From positions 2,452,406 through 2,516,405 of the forward strand of contig NZ_CP151800.1 in assembly GCF_038449125.1 (NCBI RefSeq): a stretch of 64,000 bases of DNA, given 5' to 3'. The DNA comes from Kosakonia sp. BYX6. Its GTDB lineage: Bacteria > Pseudomonadota > Gammaproteobacteria > Enterobacterales > Enterobacteriaceae. Position numbers and translations under genes: made by a program. The first letter of the stretch is position 1; every line of letters starts with the position of its first letter. The notes beneath the pieces are model-generated. The model saw only the letters and a list, made by a program, of their open reading frames with translations, did not search any database and was not told the DNA's origin. Below, piece by piece: positions 8,594-18,148 of the stretch.

Positions 8594-9661
8594 ATGCAAA
8601 ACGGCGTGCTTTACTGGTTACACCGTCACTTATTTAGCAGCGTTTTTCAGACGCTGTTGACCCTGCTGCTATTAACCGTGCTGGTGCTGGTTGGAGCCGC
8701 ACTGCTACGCTGGGGCGTGATTGACGCCGTGGGGTTTAGCGGCACCGTCGAACAGTGCCGCGCTGCGACAGGCGCATGCTGGGCGGTGATTGGTGAGAAA
8801 TATCGCCCGATCCTGTTTGGTCTTTATCCGTACAATGAGCAGTGGCGACCCGCGCTGGCAATGCTGGTGTGGTTTGTCACCCTTGTGTTAACGCTTTCGC
8901 CCGTTTGCTGGCATTCCCGCGTACTTTGGCCGCTGTGGATCGTGTCGCTCGCCGCGATGTCGGTACTGATGAGTGGCGGTGTGTTTGGCCTGCCCTCGGT
9001 GGCCTCTTCCGACTGGGGCGGCCTGCCGCTGACGCTGCTGCTGTTTTCCGGCACGGTGATTATTGGCATGCCCGTTTCGGTGGTGCTGGCGCTGGGACGC
9101 CGTTCGCCGCTGCCGTTTTTACGCGGCCTGTCTGTGACGTTTATTGAAGGCCTGCGCGGCGTACCGCTGATCACCATTCTGTTTGTGGCCGTGAACGTGT
9201 TTCCGCTGTTTTTGCCGCCGGATATGGAAGTCAACAAACTGCTACGCATTATTGTCGGCATCGCGCTGTTCTTCGCCTGCTACCAGGCGGAAGTGATTCG
9301 CGGCGGCTTGCAGTCCGTTCCGCGTGGGCAATATGAAGCGGCGGCGGTGCTTAACCTCGGTTACTGGCACACCACCACCAAAATTATTCTGCCGCAGGCG
9401 CTGCGCATCTGCCTGCCGGCGGTAACTAACCATATTATCGCAGCAATGAAAAACACCTCGTTTGTGATAATCATCGGTCTGTTCGATGTGCTGACCGCCA
9501 CCACCGCGGTGATGCAGGATCCGCAGTGGCGACGCTATTACATTGAAACCTATGTGTTTATTGCCTGCCTGTATTTATTGTTTGGCTTTATGCTTTCCCG
9601 CTATGCGGTGTGGGTAGAAGGACGCATTGACGCCAGCCGCAACCCTGAAGGAGTTTCCTGA
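8594..9661 (+). CDS. ABC amino-acid importer permease, AapM/YhdY type
   Basis: 355 residues, the second permease of the heterodimer. It has an N-terminal helix (about 15-40), a periplasmic loop with cysteines (CRAATGACW), further helices and a C-terminal permease domain with the EAA loop [18 protein letters not shown]. It starts 9 bp after the first permease with an AAGGAA ribosome site. Its stop codon overlaps the ATPase start (TGATG), indicating translational coupling. Confidence 0.87.
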   Translation: MQNGVLYWLHRHLFSSVFQTLLTLLLLTVLVLVGAALLRWGVIDAVGFSGTVEQCRAATGACWAVIGEKYRPILFGLYPYNEQWRPALAMLVWFVTLVLTLSPVCWHSRVLWPLWIVSLAAMSVLMSGGVFGLPSVASSDWGGLPLTLLLFSGTVIIGMPVSVVLALGRRSPLPFLRGLSVTFIEGLRGVPLITILFVAVNVFPLFLPPDMEVNKLLRIIVGIALFFACYQAEVIRGGLQSVPRGQYEAAAVLNLGYWHTTTKIILPQALRICLPAVTNHIIAAMKNTSFVIIIGLFDVLTATTAVMQDPQWRRYYIETYVFIACLYLLFGFMLSRYAVWVEGRIDASRNPEGVS

Positions 9662-10419
9662 TGCAAACAACAACCGCCTCGCATGACGCGATAATCCAGA
9701 TGACCCACGTCAGCAAATGGTACGGGAAATTCCAGGTGCTCGACGATGTGTCGCTCAGCGTGAAAAAAGGCGAACGCGTGGTGATTTGTGGCCCTTCCGG
9801 CTCGGGTAAATCCACGCTGATCCGCTGTATTAACCGCCTGGAAGAGCACCAGAAAGGCCAGATTCTGGTAAACGGCATCGAAATGAATGACAACGTGCGT
9901 AATATCAGCCGGATCCGGTTGAGCATCGGCATGCTGTTTCAGCAGTTCAATCTGTTTCCGCATCTTAGCGTACTGGACAACCTGATTATCGGCCCGACGC
10001 TGGTGCGCAAGATGACCCGCCCGCAGGCCACAGAACTGGCGATGCACTATCTGGAAAAAGTGCATATCGCCAACCAGGCGCATAAATTCCCGTTGCAGCT
10101 TTCCGGCGGCCAGCAGCAGCGTGTTGCCATCGCCCGCGCACTCTGCATGCAGCCGGAGATCATGTTGTTTGACGAACCCACTTCCGCGCTGGACCCGGAA
10201 ATGATCAAAGAGGTGCTGGATGTAATGCTCGATCTCGCTGAAAGCGGAATGACGATGATTGTGGTGACCCATGAAATGGGCTTTGCTCGCACGGTGGCCG
10301 ACAAGGTGATCCTGATGGCCGATGGCAAGATTGTCGAATCCGCCGCGCCGGAGACGTTTTTCACGCAACCCGCTCACCCGCGTACTCAGCAATTCCTCGA
10401 TCAAATCCTCAGCCATTAA
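9661..10419 (+). CDS. ABC amino-acid importer ATP-binding protein, AapP/YhdZ/GlnQ type
   Basis: 252 residues, with Walker [10 protein letters not shown] (about residues 42-50), Q-loop near FQQFN, signature [15 protein letters not shown], Walker [15 protein letters not shown] and switch histidine in VVTHEMGF. It powers the permease pair encoded immediately upstream and overlaps the preceding gene by one base. The length equals that of E. coli YhdZ. Confidence 0.92.
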   Translation: MQTTTASHDAIIQMTHVSKWYGKFQVLDDVSLSVKKGERVVICGPSGSGKSTLIRCINRLEEHQKGQILVNGIEMNDNVRNISRIRLSIGMLFQQFNLFPHLSVLDNLIIGPTLVRKMTRPQATELAMHYLEKVHIANQAHKFPLQLSGGQQQRVAIARALCMQPEIMLFDEPTSALDPEMIKEVLDVMLDLAESGMTMIVVTHEMGFARTVADKVILMADGKIVESAAPETFFTQPAHPRTQQFLDQILSH

Positions 10420-10793
10420 TCCTTGTGCGGCGAGTTCTCCGCCGCCCTTTCCTTTGACAAATACGTTAATACGTTAGCGCGCGATGTTAATGTTTCTATT
10501 TTTGATAGCGTATTTTTTAAGCTTATCCGCATGGCTCAAGGATAATTTAACTTAAGGATTTACTTATCACTGAGGTTTTTATTACCCGTCATTTTTCTTT
10601 CGCAAAATCATAACAATATTAAAAACACGGATCGTAAGCATGACTAAAAAAATATTTAATGTTGCTACTTTCCGAGGCCGATAAGTTTATGGAGAATGCA
10701 ACGGTAATAACAGAATCAGCAACTGGCCAATAAATAATAATAGAAATTATTGCGTCAGCCGGCTCATTGATCGCGATCCATCGTGGGGTTTTC
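10420..10793. other. 374-bp gap: operon terminator and AT-rich leader of the chemoreceptor
   Basis: At 10426-10445 a GCGGCG/CGCCGC hairpin followed by CCTTTCCTTTG is the likely end of the ABC operon. The rest is AT-rich and must hold the promoter of the downstream chemoreceptor. I see no gene in it: the open frames on either strand lack a start with a ribosome site. Confidence 0.5.
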
Positions 10794-12332
10794 ATGAAGC
10801 GTAACACACCCGTTACACAGAAAGAGTATTTGCTTAACGAAGGCACGACATTACTGTCGACCACAAATACTCAGAGCCATATTACTTATGCCAACACGGC
10901 ATTTATTGACGCCAGCGGATTTACGGAAGATCAGCTTGTGGGGGAAGCCCACAATATTATTCGTCACCCGGATATGCCGCCTGCGGCCTTTGGTGATATG
11001 TGGTTTACCATCCAACAGGGCGATAGCTGGACGGGCATGGTGAAAAACCGCCGCTTAAATGGCGACCACTACTGGGTGCGCGCCAACGTCACGCCTGTTT
11101 ACCAAAAGGGACAGCTCACTGGGTATATCTCGGTGCGCAACATTCCGCAGCGCGAAGAAGTTGAAGCCAGCGCGGCACTTTACCAACGTGTTAATGAAAA
11201 TAAATTAAAAGGCCACCGTTTTTATAAAGGGCTGGTGGTTCGCCGCGGTTTGTTTTCTTTCTTGTCCCTTTTTCAACGCATCAATGTTTCAACACGTATC
11301 AATTTAGGCACGATGATTACCACCGCCCTTTTAGTGGCTCTGCAATTTGCGCCATTAAATGCCACAGAAAAATCGGGTGCCGTGGTCATTATTTTAGGGC
11401 TGCTGTCTGTTTTCTTGCAGGGGCAAATATCTCGCCCGCTGAAAATAATTTTGTCACAAATGCAGAAAGTCGTTTCCGGTCGAAAAGCGGATTACCTGCA
11501 TTTTAATCGCGTCGATGAAATTGGCCTGTTAATGCGCCTGGTAAACCAGTCCGGGCTGAACCTCAGTTCGCTGGTGGGCGATGTTTCCGCACAAATTAAT
11601 GGCATTCGGACCATTAGCGGGCAGATTTCCAGCGAGGGTGAATCCCTGCAACAACGCACCGAAGAAACCTCTGCCGATTTGCACCAGACCGCTGCGGCTG
11701 TGGAAGAGATTGCCAGCGCGGTCAGGCAAACGGCGGAAACCGCGGCGGAAGCCGTGAACCGCGCGGACGAAACCAGCGCCAATGCGATGGAAAGCGGCGA
11801 TGTGATGAAAGAGACCATCGCCATGATGCAGGCGGTCTCTGCCGATAATAATAAAATTGTCGATATTATTAGCGTCATCGACAGTATCGCGTTTCAGACC
11901 AATATCCTTGCGCTCAACGCGGCGGTGGAAGCGGCACGCGCGGGGGAATCCGGTCGTGGTTTTGCCGTCGTGGCGGCGGAAGTGCGTAACCTGGCGCAGC
12001 ATTCCGCTTCGGCGGCGCGCGAAATTCAAAAACTCATCGAGCATAACGTGGCAAATGTGAAAAGCGGTGTGGAAATGGTCGCCAGCACGGAAAGCCACCT
12101 GACGACGATGATCGACAACGTGATCACCATGTCGTCGATGATCAAAGAGATCGGTACCGCCACGCATGAACAGACGCAGGCACTGGAACTTATCAACCAG
12201 TCGGTTTCGCGCATCGGCAAGATGACGCACAACAACACCGGCATGGTGGAACACGTCACCAGCGCGGCGGAAGATCTCTCTGAACGCGCCGCCCGTCTGC
12301 ACCGCGCGGTGCATGTTTTCGGCGGTAGCTGA
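10794..12332 (+). CDS. Aer-like PAS-domain methyl-accepting chemotaxis protein
   Basis: 512 residues from the ATG at 10794 (an in-frame ATG lies 27 bp earlier). The N-terminal PAS domain (about 15-115) contains the Aer-like segments THITYAN-type and NIIRHPDMP, then two adjacent membrane helices (about 165-210) and the MCP signalling domain with the conserved hairpin tip [19 protein letters not shown]. Aer binds FAD in the PAS domain and reports redox or oxygen state to CheA/CheW. No C-terminal xWxxF tether is present, as in Aer. It precedes an alginate lyase gene on the same strand. Confidence 0.87.
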   Translation: MKRNTPVTQKEYLLNEGTTLLSTTNTQSHITYANTAFIDASGFTEDQLVGEAHNIIRHPDMPPAAFGDMWFTIQQGDSWTGMVKNRRLNGDHYWVRANVTPVYQKGQLTGYISVRNIPQREEVEASAALYQRVNENKLKGHRFYKGLVVRRGLFSFLSLFQRINVSTRINLGTMITTALLVALQFAPLNATEKSGAVVIILGLLSVFLQGQISRPLKIILSQMQKVVSGRKADYLHFNRVDEIGLLMRLVNQSGLNLSSLVGDVSAQINGIRTISGQISSEGESLQQRTEETSADLHQTAAAVEEIASAVRQTAETAAEAVNRADETSANAMESGDVMKETIAMMQAVSADNNKIVDIISVIDSIAFQTNILALNAAVEAARAGESGRGFAVVAAEVRNLAQHSASAAREIQKLIEHNVANVKSGVEMVASTESHLTTMIDNVITMSSMIKEIGTATHEQTQALELINQSVSRIGKMTHNNTGMVEHVTSAAEDLSERAARLHRAVHVFGGS

Positions 12333-12388
12333 ATGCGTTAACGACCATGCTATAGTCCCTTTCCCGATGGCGGAAAAGTGGGCGTAGC

Positions 12389-13462
12389 ATGGTTTTTCTC
12401 AGAGCAGTGCTGATCTTTTGTCTCTCGGCCGCCGCCAGTGCTGCCAGTTCGCTCCAGCCTCCCGCAGGCTTTATGCAGCCGCCCGAACATCTCCGTCACG
12501 AAACCGTTACGTGCCCTGCCGCTCCGCCGCCTTTTACCGGCGCACTCGATTTTCGCAGTAAATATGACGGTTCCGACAACGCCCGCGCTACGTTAAATCC
12601 GCAGACCGAAGCGGCGTTTCGCCAGCAAACTCAAACCATCAGTGATATGGAACGTTTCGTCAGCCACCAGATTACCGCCTATGCCCGTAGCGGTAACCCG
12701 CACTATGTCGCCTGCGCGGTGAATGCGCTGGATGCATGGGCTAGCGCCGGTGCGTTAACCGGCGACGCGCGAAACCATACCGGAAAATCTGTGCGCAAAT
12801 GGGCGCTGGCGACCTTCTCTTCCACCTGGCTGCAACTGCAATTTTCGCCGCAGCATCCGCTGGCCCCTTACCCTGCTCAGCAACAAAACATCACGCGCTG
12901 GTTGGGGAAATTGGGGGATTTAACCGTTACCGACTGGCGCGATTTGCCGCTGAAAAAGGTCAACAACCACAGCTACTGGGCGGCATGGGCATTGATGTCG
13001 ACAGCCGTCGCGACTCAGCGCGAGGATCTGTTCGCTGCTTCGCTGGCGATTTATCGCACCGCCATGCAGCAGATCGACGAACATGGCTTTTTGCCTAACG
13101 AGTTACGCCGCCGCCAGCGGGCATTGTCTTATCACAATTACGCGATTCAACCGCTGGTGATGATCGCCCTGTTTGCGAGGGCGAACGGCATTGATCTGCG
13201 CACAGAAAACCACGATGCGTTGCAACGTCTCGGTAAACGGATTATCGACGCGCTGGATAACCCCAGCGCCTTTGCGCAACGCAGCGGCGAAACGCAGGAT
13301 GTGGCGTTTTTGCAGTACCCGACTAATCTTGCCTGGCTGGAGGCCTGGTGCCAGCTTTACACCTGCGATGCGCCCTTGCTCGCGCGCATCGATACGTTGC
13401 GCCCGCTGCAAAACACACGGCTCGGTGGCTCACTCAGCTATTTGCTGGCCGGGAAAGAGTGA
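12389..13462 (+). CDS. algL: Periplasmic alginate lyase, polysaccharide lyase family 5
   Basis: 357 residues with a signal peptide (about 1-19). It has the PL5 motifs NNHSYWAAW (Asn193, His194) and RRQRALSYHNYA (Arg241, Tyr248). These sit at a constant offset of eight from the catalytic Asn201/His202/Arg249/Tyr256 of Pseudomonas AlgL, so the active site looks complete. The enzyme cleaves mannuronate-rich alginate by beta-elimination in the periplasm. Unlike Pseudomonas or Azotobacter, no alginate synthesis genes are nearby. The orphan gene may serve degradation of external alginate or alginate-like polymers. It lies 57 bp after the Aer-like gene. Confidence 0.88.
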   Translation: MVFLRAVLIFCLSAAASAASSLQPPAGFMQPPEHLRHETVTCPAAPPPFTGALDFRSKYDGSDNARATLNPQTEAAFRQQTQTISDMERFVSHQITAYARSGNPHYVACAVNALDAWASAGALTGDARNHTGKSVRKWALATFSSTWLQLQFSPQHPLAPYPAQQQNITRWLGKLGDLTVTDWRDLPLKKVNNHSYWAAWALMSTAVATQREDLFAASLAIYRTAMQQIDEHGFLPNELRRRQRALSYHNYAIQPLVMIALFARANGIDLRTENHDALQRLGKRIIDALDNPSAFAQRSGETQDVAFLQYPTNLAWLEAWCQLYTCDAPLLARIDTLRPLQNTRLGGSLSYLLAGKE

Positions 13463-13641
13463 TTCACCGCACAGCGATAATAGACAGTTCTTAAAAGTGG
13501 CATTTATGTTTGCGATTTGCACCGTGATAGCCGAGGATTATCGTTCGGTATGATTTCATACCGCGCAATGATGAGATTGTATTTCGCCCGGCAATTTACC
13601 GGGCTTGTCCTTGAAACACGCAACTGGATTAAGGAGTAAGC

Positions 13642-13779
13642 ATGAAATCGAACCGTCAGGCACGTCATATCATGGGACTGGATTACAAAGTGTCTAACAC
13701 CCGTAAAGTTGTCACCAAAGACAACCAGGAAGAGACGGTGACCGCTCATCGTTCCGGGCGTCATCGCCGCGCTGGCTGA
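13642..13779 (+). CDS. sra: Stationary-phase-induced ribosome-associated protein Sra (RpsV)
   Basis: 45 residues starting MKSNRQARHIMGLDYKVSN, rich in Arg and Lys, matching the length and N-terminus of E. coli Sra, a small protein that binds 30S subunits in stationary phase. A GGAG ribosome site precedes the ATG. As in E. coli, the gene lies directly upstream of maeA on the same strand. Confidence 0.92.
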   Translation: MKSNRQARHIMGLDYKVSNTRKVVTKDNQEETVTAHRSGRHRRAG

Positions 13780-13793
13780 TCATCCCTTCCCAC

Positions 13794-13820
13794 GCCACCC
13801 CATCCGGGGTGGTGTTTTGT
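13794..13820 (+). terminator. Rho-independent terminator of sra
   Basis: The stem CCACCCC/GGGGTGG with a four-base loop is followed by TGTTTTGTTT, 15 bp after the sra stop. Confidence 0.8.
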
Positions 13821-13845
13821 TTATCCCCTATTGTGATTTAACCAA

Positions 13846-14062
13846 ATGCCTGATGGCGGCTTCGCCTTATCAGGCCTACGCGGAGCAGGCATGTCGGGGT
13901 TCTGTAGGTCGGGTAAGCGTCAGCGCCACCCGACAAAATGCCTGATGGCGGCTGCGCCTTATCAGGCCTACGAGGAGCAGGCATGCCGCTGTTTTGTAGG
14001 TCGGGTAAGTGTCAGCGCCACCCGACAAATTGCTTGATGGCGGCTTCGCCTTATAAGGCCTC
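13846..14062. repeat. Tandem array of 92-bp REP/BIME units (about 2.3 copies)
   Basis: The block beginning ATGCCTGATGGCGGC recurs at 13846, 13938 and (slightly diverged, TTGCTTGATGG) 14030, a spacing of 92 bp. Each unit holds a REP palindrome (GATGGCGGC...GCCTTATCAGGCC) and the inverted partner GTAGGTCGGGTAAG...GCCACCCGAC. The first two copies are nearly identical, implying recent amplification. It separates sra from the maeA promoter. Confidence 0.85.
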
Positions 14063-14197
14063 CTCCTTGATAAAAATTCAACTTACGAATACTGCGAATG
14101 GGAAGTATTTGCTGATTCAATGCTTTATAATTGCGCCCACGCAGTACGCACCCGCGCCCTTACCCCCGCGAGTGACCGTTTCTCAAGGAGCTGTAAG

Positions 14198-15901
14198 ATG
14201 AATGCCAAGCATAATAAAAACCGATCGCTATATATCCCTTACGCCGGCCCCGTGTTGCTGGAGTTTCCCCTGCTGAACAAAGGCAGCGCCTTCAGCGTTG
14301 AGGAACGCAGCAACTTTAACTTGCTGGGCCTGTTGCCGGAAGTGGTTGAAACTATTGAAGAACAAGCAGAACGCGCCTGGTTGCAGTATCAGGGCTTTAA
14401 AACCGATATCGATAAACACATTTACCTGCGAAATATTCAGGACACCAACGAAACCCTCTTTTATCGCCTGGTGGAAAACCATCTCGAAGAGATGATGCCG
14501 GTGATTTACACCCCAACAGTCGGCTGGGCGTGCGAGCGTTTCTCCGACATTTACCGCCGTTCACGCGGTGTGTTTATCTCCTGGCAAAACCGCGGCAACA
14601 TGGATGACATTCTGCAAAACGTCCCTAATCACAATATCAAAGTGATTGTTGTCACCGACGGCGAACGCATTCTCGGCCTCGGCGACCAGGGCATCGGCGG
14701 TATGGGTATTCCAATTGGTAAACTGTCGCTCTACACCTCTTGCGGCGGCATCAGCCCGGCGTACACCCTGCCGGTGGTGCTGGATGTCGGCACCAACAAC
14801 CAACAGTTGCTCAACGATCCGCTGTATATGGGCTCGCGCCATCCGCGCATTACCGGCGACGATTACTACGCGTTTGTCGATGAATTCATTCAGGCCGTGA
14901 AACTGCGCTGGCCGGATGTGCTGTTGCAGTTTGAAGATTTCGCACAGAAAAATGCCATGCCGCTGCTGAACCGCTATCGCGACGAGATCTGCTCGTTTAA
15001 CGATGACATACAAGGCACGGCGGCGGTCACCGTCGGGACGCTGATTGCCGCCAGCCGCGCGGCGGGCAGCCAGCTCAGCAACCAGAAAATTGTCTTCCTC
15101 GGCGCCGGTTCCGCCGGATGTGGCATTGCCGAGCAGATTATCGCCCAGACGCAGCGCGAAGGCCTGAGCGAAGCGGCGGCGCGCCAGAAAGTCTATATGG
15201 TCGACCGTTTTGGTCTGCTGACCGATGAGATGCCGAATCTGCTGCCTTTCCAGACCGCGCTGGTGCAAAAACGCGAAAACCTGCAAGGCTGGGACATCGG
15301 TACGCAAAACGAAGCCATCTCCCTGCTGGACGTGGTGCGTAACGTGAAGCCGGACATCCTGATTGGCGTTTCCGGTCAGACCGGTTTATTCACGGAAGAG
15401 ATCATCCGTGAAATGCATAAGCATTGCCCGCGCCCCATCGTGATGCCGCTTTCCAACCCGACGTCGCGCGTGGAAGCCACGCCGCAGGACATTATTAGCT
15501 GGACGGACGGCATGGCGCTGGTCGCCACCGGTAGCCCATTTGCGCCGGTGCAATGGCAGGATAAAACCTTCCCGATCGCTCAGTGCAACAACGCCTACAT
15601 TTTCCCCGGCATCGGCCTCGGTGTGATTTCATCCGGTGCGTCACGCATTACCGATGAGATGCTGATGGCGGCAAGCGAAACGCTGGCGGAATACTCGCCG
15701 CTGCTGCTGAATGGTGAAGGTCTGGTGCTGCCGGAACTGAAAGATATTCAGCCCGTCTCTCGCGCGATTGCTTTTGCTGTTGGCAAAATGGCGCAGCAGC
15801 AAGGTGTGGCGGTGAAAACCTCTGCCGAAGCGCTGAAGCAAGCGATTGATGATAACTTCTGGGAGCCGAAGTACCGCAATTATCGCCGGACGTCTATTTA
15901 A
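14198..15901 (+). CDS. maeA: NAD-dependent malic enzyme MaeA (SfcA)
   Basis: 567 residues (E. coli 565), nearly colinear with E. coli MaeA from [17 protein letters not shown] to the C-terminal YRRTSI. It oxidatively decarboxylates malate to pyruvate with NAD. Metal and substrate motifs are present: the catalytic region [33 protein letters not shown] and the Rossmann motif [13 protein letters not shown]. The start was chosen at 14198 because AAGGAG lies 7 nt upstream; an upstream in-frame extension has no such site. Transcription ends at the hairpin at 15999. Confidence 0.97.
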   Translation: MNAKHNKNRSLYIPYAGPVLLEFPLLNKGSAFSVEERSNFNLLGLLPEVVETIEEQAERAWLQYQGFKTDIDKHIYLRNIQDTNETLFYRLVENHLEEMMPVIYTPTVGWACERFSDIYRRSRGVFISWQNRGNMDDILQNVPNHNIKVIVVTDGERILGLGDQGIGGMGIPIGKLSLYTSCGGISPAYTLPVVLDVGTNNQQLLNDPLYMGSRHPRITGDDYYAFVDEFIQAVKLRWPDVLLQFEDFAQKNAMPLLNRYRDEICSFNDDIQGTAAVTVGTLIAASRAAGSQLSNQKIVFLGAGSAGCGIAEQIIAQTQREGLSEAAARQKVYMVDRFGLLTDEMPNLLPFQTALVQKRENLQGWDIGTQNEAISLLDVVRNVKPDILIGVSGQTGLFTEEIIREMHKHCPRPIVMPLSNPTSRVEATPQDIISWTDGMALVATGSPFAPVQWQDKTFPIAQCNNAYIFPGIGLGVISSGASRITDEMLMAASETLAEYSPLLLNGEGLVLPELKDIQPVSRAIAFAVGKMAQQQGVAVKTSAEALKQAIDDNFWEPKYRNYRRTSI

Positions 15902-15924
15902 CGCGCCTGCAGGCCGGAGCATCA

Positions 15925-15960
15925 AACGCCTGATGGCGCTTCGCTTATCAGGCCTACGAC
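15925..15960. repeat. Single REP element
   Basis: AACGCCTGATGGCGCTTCGC followed by TTATCAGGCCTAC, one REP unit downstream of maeA. Confidence 0.75.
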
Positions 15961-15998
15961 GTTATCCGGTTATCGGCGGTTTATCGGTTATCCAATGC

Positions 15999-16027
15999 AA
16001 ACAGGCACCTTTCGGTGCCTGTTTTGT
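15999..16027. terminator. Bidirectional terminator between maeA and the pyrophosphatase gene
   Basis: AACAGGCACC and GGTGCCTGTT form a 10-bp stem with loop TTTC. A T-rich tail (TTGTT) follows on the forward strand, and the A-rich side serves the convergent gene. Confidence 0.8.
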
Positions 16028-16629
16028 TACTGCTGCGGTTTTTTCGCTTTCCAGGCTTCCCATGCCTGTTTAATTTCCTGCTTCGCCGCCTCGGCATCGT
16101 TAAAGCCGTTCAACTCCACTTTTTTACGTCCGTCCGGCAGTTGCTTATACACGCGGAAGAAAGCTTCCAGGCGTTCCTGCTCAATTTTCGGCAAGTCGGC
16201 CATGGTTTTAATATCGTCGTAAGTCGGGTCGATTTTGCTGGCCGGCACCGCGACAATCTTGTCGTCCGTTTCGCCGCCATCAATCATCTTCAGTACGCCA
16301 ATCGGGCGCAATTTGATCAGCGTTCCCGGTGCCAGCGGCGCGCGGGTATAGAAAATCACGTCCAGCGGATCGCCATCCCCTGCCAGCGACTGCGTCAATG
16401 AACCGTAGTTAGCCGGGTACGCCACCGGCATCGACTGGAAACGGTCGGCAACAATAAAGCCGGTTTTGGCGTCGGTTTCATATTTGATAATGCCGCCCGC
16501 CGGGATTTCGGTTACTGCGTAAAATTCTTCCGGGTTATTTTTCGGCTGTGGAAATTCAAGGATATTTTGTGCCTGAACGGACGCGGACAAAAGAACGCTG
16601 ACTGCGAGGAGTTTTTTCACCAGATGCAT
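16027..16629 (-). CDS. Exported family I inorganic pyrophosphatase
   Basis: 200 residues. A clear signal peptide (MHLVKKLLAVSVLLSASVQA) precedes a family I pyrophosphatase domain. The domain has YPANYG, the metal-binding DGDPLDV motif, and DGGETDDKIVAVP, corresponding to the active-site segment of E. coli Ppa. Ppa itself is a 176-residue cytoplasmic protein without a signal, so this is a separate exported paralogue that would hydrolyse pyrophosphate in the periplasm. It converges on maeA and its stop abuts the shared terminator. No partner genes suggest its role. Confidence 0.87.
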   Translation of the reverse strand: MHLVKKLLAVSVLLSASVQAQNILEFPQPKNNPEEFYAVTEIPAGGIIKYETDAKTGFIVADRFQSMPVAYPANYGSLTQSLAGDGDPLDVIFYTRAPLAPGTLIKLRPIGVLKMIDGGETDDKIVAVPASKIDPTYDDIKTMADLPKIEQERLEAFFRVYKQLPDGRKKVELNGFNDAEAAKQEIKQAWEAWKAKKPQQ

Positions 16630-16737
16630 TGTTAACCACTCTGTTGTTTAAGGGAAACTTGTTCAGAGAAAGCAACAATTTGACGGTTAACGATGACAAT
16701 AGCATGACAACTGTTTAGGCCAGTGACGTATGTGTTG

Positions 16738-16814
16738 GAAGGCGCTTGCGCTTATCCGGCCTACAAAGGTTGATAATCCGAAGGCTGAATAAGGCGCTCG
16801 CCGCCATCCGGCAT
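16738..16814. repeat. REP/BIME repeat pair
   Basis: GGCGCTTGCGCTTATCCGGCC and the inverted GAATAAGGCG...CCGCCATCCGGC lie between the pyrophosphatase and araJ genes. Confidence 0.75.
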
Positions 16815-16819
16815 TTTTG

Positions 16820-17989
16820 TTATTTCGCCACAACGTCCGGCTGATGTTTGGTTTGTCGATGCCCATAAATCAGCAGCGCAGTCATCGCGGCAAAGGTCAG
16901 CAGCGCCGCGGGCAACGTCAGGTAGCTGTAAGTGAAACCGAAGGTAATGATCAGACCGCCGAAATAAGCGCCCACCGCATTACCAAAGTTGAAAGCCATT
17001 TGCCCGCCCGCCGCGCCCAGCATTTCACCGCCCTTCGCATTTTGCAGCAGCAGGATTTGCAACGGTGCAGACAATGCAAACAGACCGGCGCAGCAAAGAA
17101 AGCCCAACGACAGCGCACCGGTTTTGCTGTCGCCAACGACAAACAGCGCCACCATCGACAGCACAATGACCAGTTCCGTCGCCGCCGCAATGCGCAACGG
17201 GCTGAAGGTGACCGACAGCCGGCCGCTGAACATATTGCCCAGCACCATGCCAAGCCCCATCAGCATCATAATCAGCGTCATTGCACTTTCCGAAAAACCG
17301 GAAACATTAACCATAAACGGCTTCACATAGCTAAACCAGGCGAACACGCCGGCATTGCCGAACATAGTGGCGGCGAAAATCAGCCACGGTTCCGGTTTTT
17401 TCAGAAAATGAAACTGCTCGCTGAGCCGCGTTGGCGCTTTGTCGTAGAGATTCGGTACCCACAAAATCACCGACACGATAACCAGCGCGAAGAAACCCGA
17501 AATCAGCATAAAGGTGTAGCGCCAGCTAAATTCATGGCCAATCCAGGTGCCAAGCGGAATACCGATCAGATTGGCGACCGTCATCCCGGCAATCATTCCC
17601 GCAACCGCCATTGTCACTTTGCCCGGCGGCGCGATTTTCGACAGGATAATGGCCCCGACACCAAAGATGGCACCATGTGGAAAACCGGAAATTAAGCGGC
17701 CGATAACCAGCATCAGATAAGAACTGGAGAAAGTGAAGATCGCGTTCCCAATCAGGCACAACGCCACCAGAAATAACAGCGTGCTTTTCAGGGAGAAACG
17801 ACTGGAGAAGAGCGCCATGATCGGCGCACCGATCACCACGCCAGCGGCGTAAGCGGAAATCATATGCCCCGCAGACGGGATGGTGATGCCAACATTATTG
17901 GCGAGTTCGGTTAACACGCCCATAATGCCGAACTCCGCCATGCCAAGACCAAAGGTCGCAAGTGCCAACGAAAAAACCGTTTTTTTCAT
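16820..17989 (-). CDS. araJ: Major facilitator superfamily transporter AraJ
   Basis: 389 residues with 12 predicted membrane helices. The sequence follows E. coli AraJ closely (FGLGMAEFGIMGVLTELA near the start; PWLIFAATMFGNAGVFAWF in the middle). AraJ is an arabinose-inducible MFS protein of unknown substrate, suspected of sugar or sugar-derivative efflux. The ATG at 17989 matches the E. coli start; a GTG 12 bp upstream is also possible because the spacing of AGAGG to the ATG is unusually short. No arabinose genes are adjacent here. Confidence 0.88.
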   Translation of the reverse strand: MKKTVFSLALATFGLGMAEFGIMGVLTELANNVGITIPSAGHMISAYAAGVVIGAPIMALFSSRFSLKSTLLFLVALCLIGNAIFTFSSSYLMLVIGRLISGFPHGAIFGVGAIILSKIAPPGKVTMAVAGMIAGMTVANLIGIPLGTWIGHEFSWRYTFMLISGFFALVIVSVILWVPNLYDKAPTRLSEQFHFLKKPEPWLIFAATMFGNAGVFAWFSYVKPFMVNVSGFSESAMTLIMMLMGLGMVLGNMFSGRLSVTFSPLRIAAATELVIVLSMVALFVVGDSKTGALSLGFLCCAGLFALSAPLQILLLQNAKGGEMLGAAGGQMAFNFGNAVGAYFGGLIITFGFTYSYLTLPAALLTFAAMTALLIYGHRQTKHQPDVVAK

Positions 17990-18114
17990 ACCTCTAACCA
18001 CTTGTTAAAAGATTGCGACAGGCATTATTGACCATTCGCCACGGGCAGACCAGTTGAAACCTTTCGGCTGGCATCTTTATCCATATATTCAGGTAGGTTG
18101 AGGTGGTAGGAGAA

Positions 18115-18140
18115 CCGCTCCGAACGGCCGTCCGGAGCGG
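18115..18140 (-). terminator. Terminator of the fdnGHI operon
   Basis: The stem CCGCTCCG/CGGAGCGG lies 9 bp after the fdnI stop and is followed on the reverse strand by TTCTCC. Confidence 0.65.
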
Positions 18141-18148
18141 GAATAACG

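Noticed and set aside
13846-14062. Possible CRISPR-like direct repeats
   Set aside because: The unit is 92 bp with internal REP palindromes and no unique spacers, so it is a BIME array.
16817-17695. Forward-strand frame of 292 codons
   Set aside because: Antisense to araJ; composition (Gln/Arg/His-rich) is typical of shadow frames.
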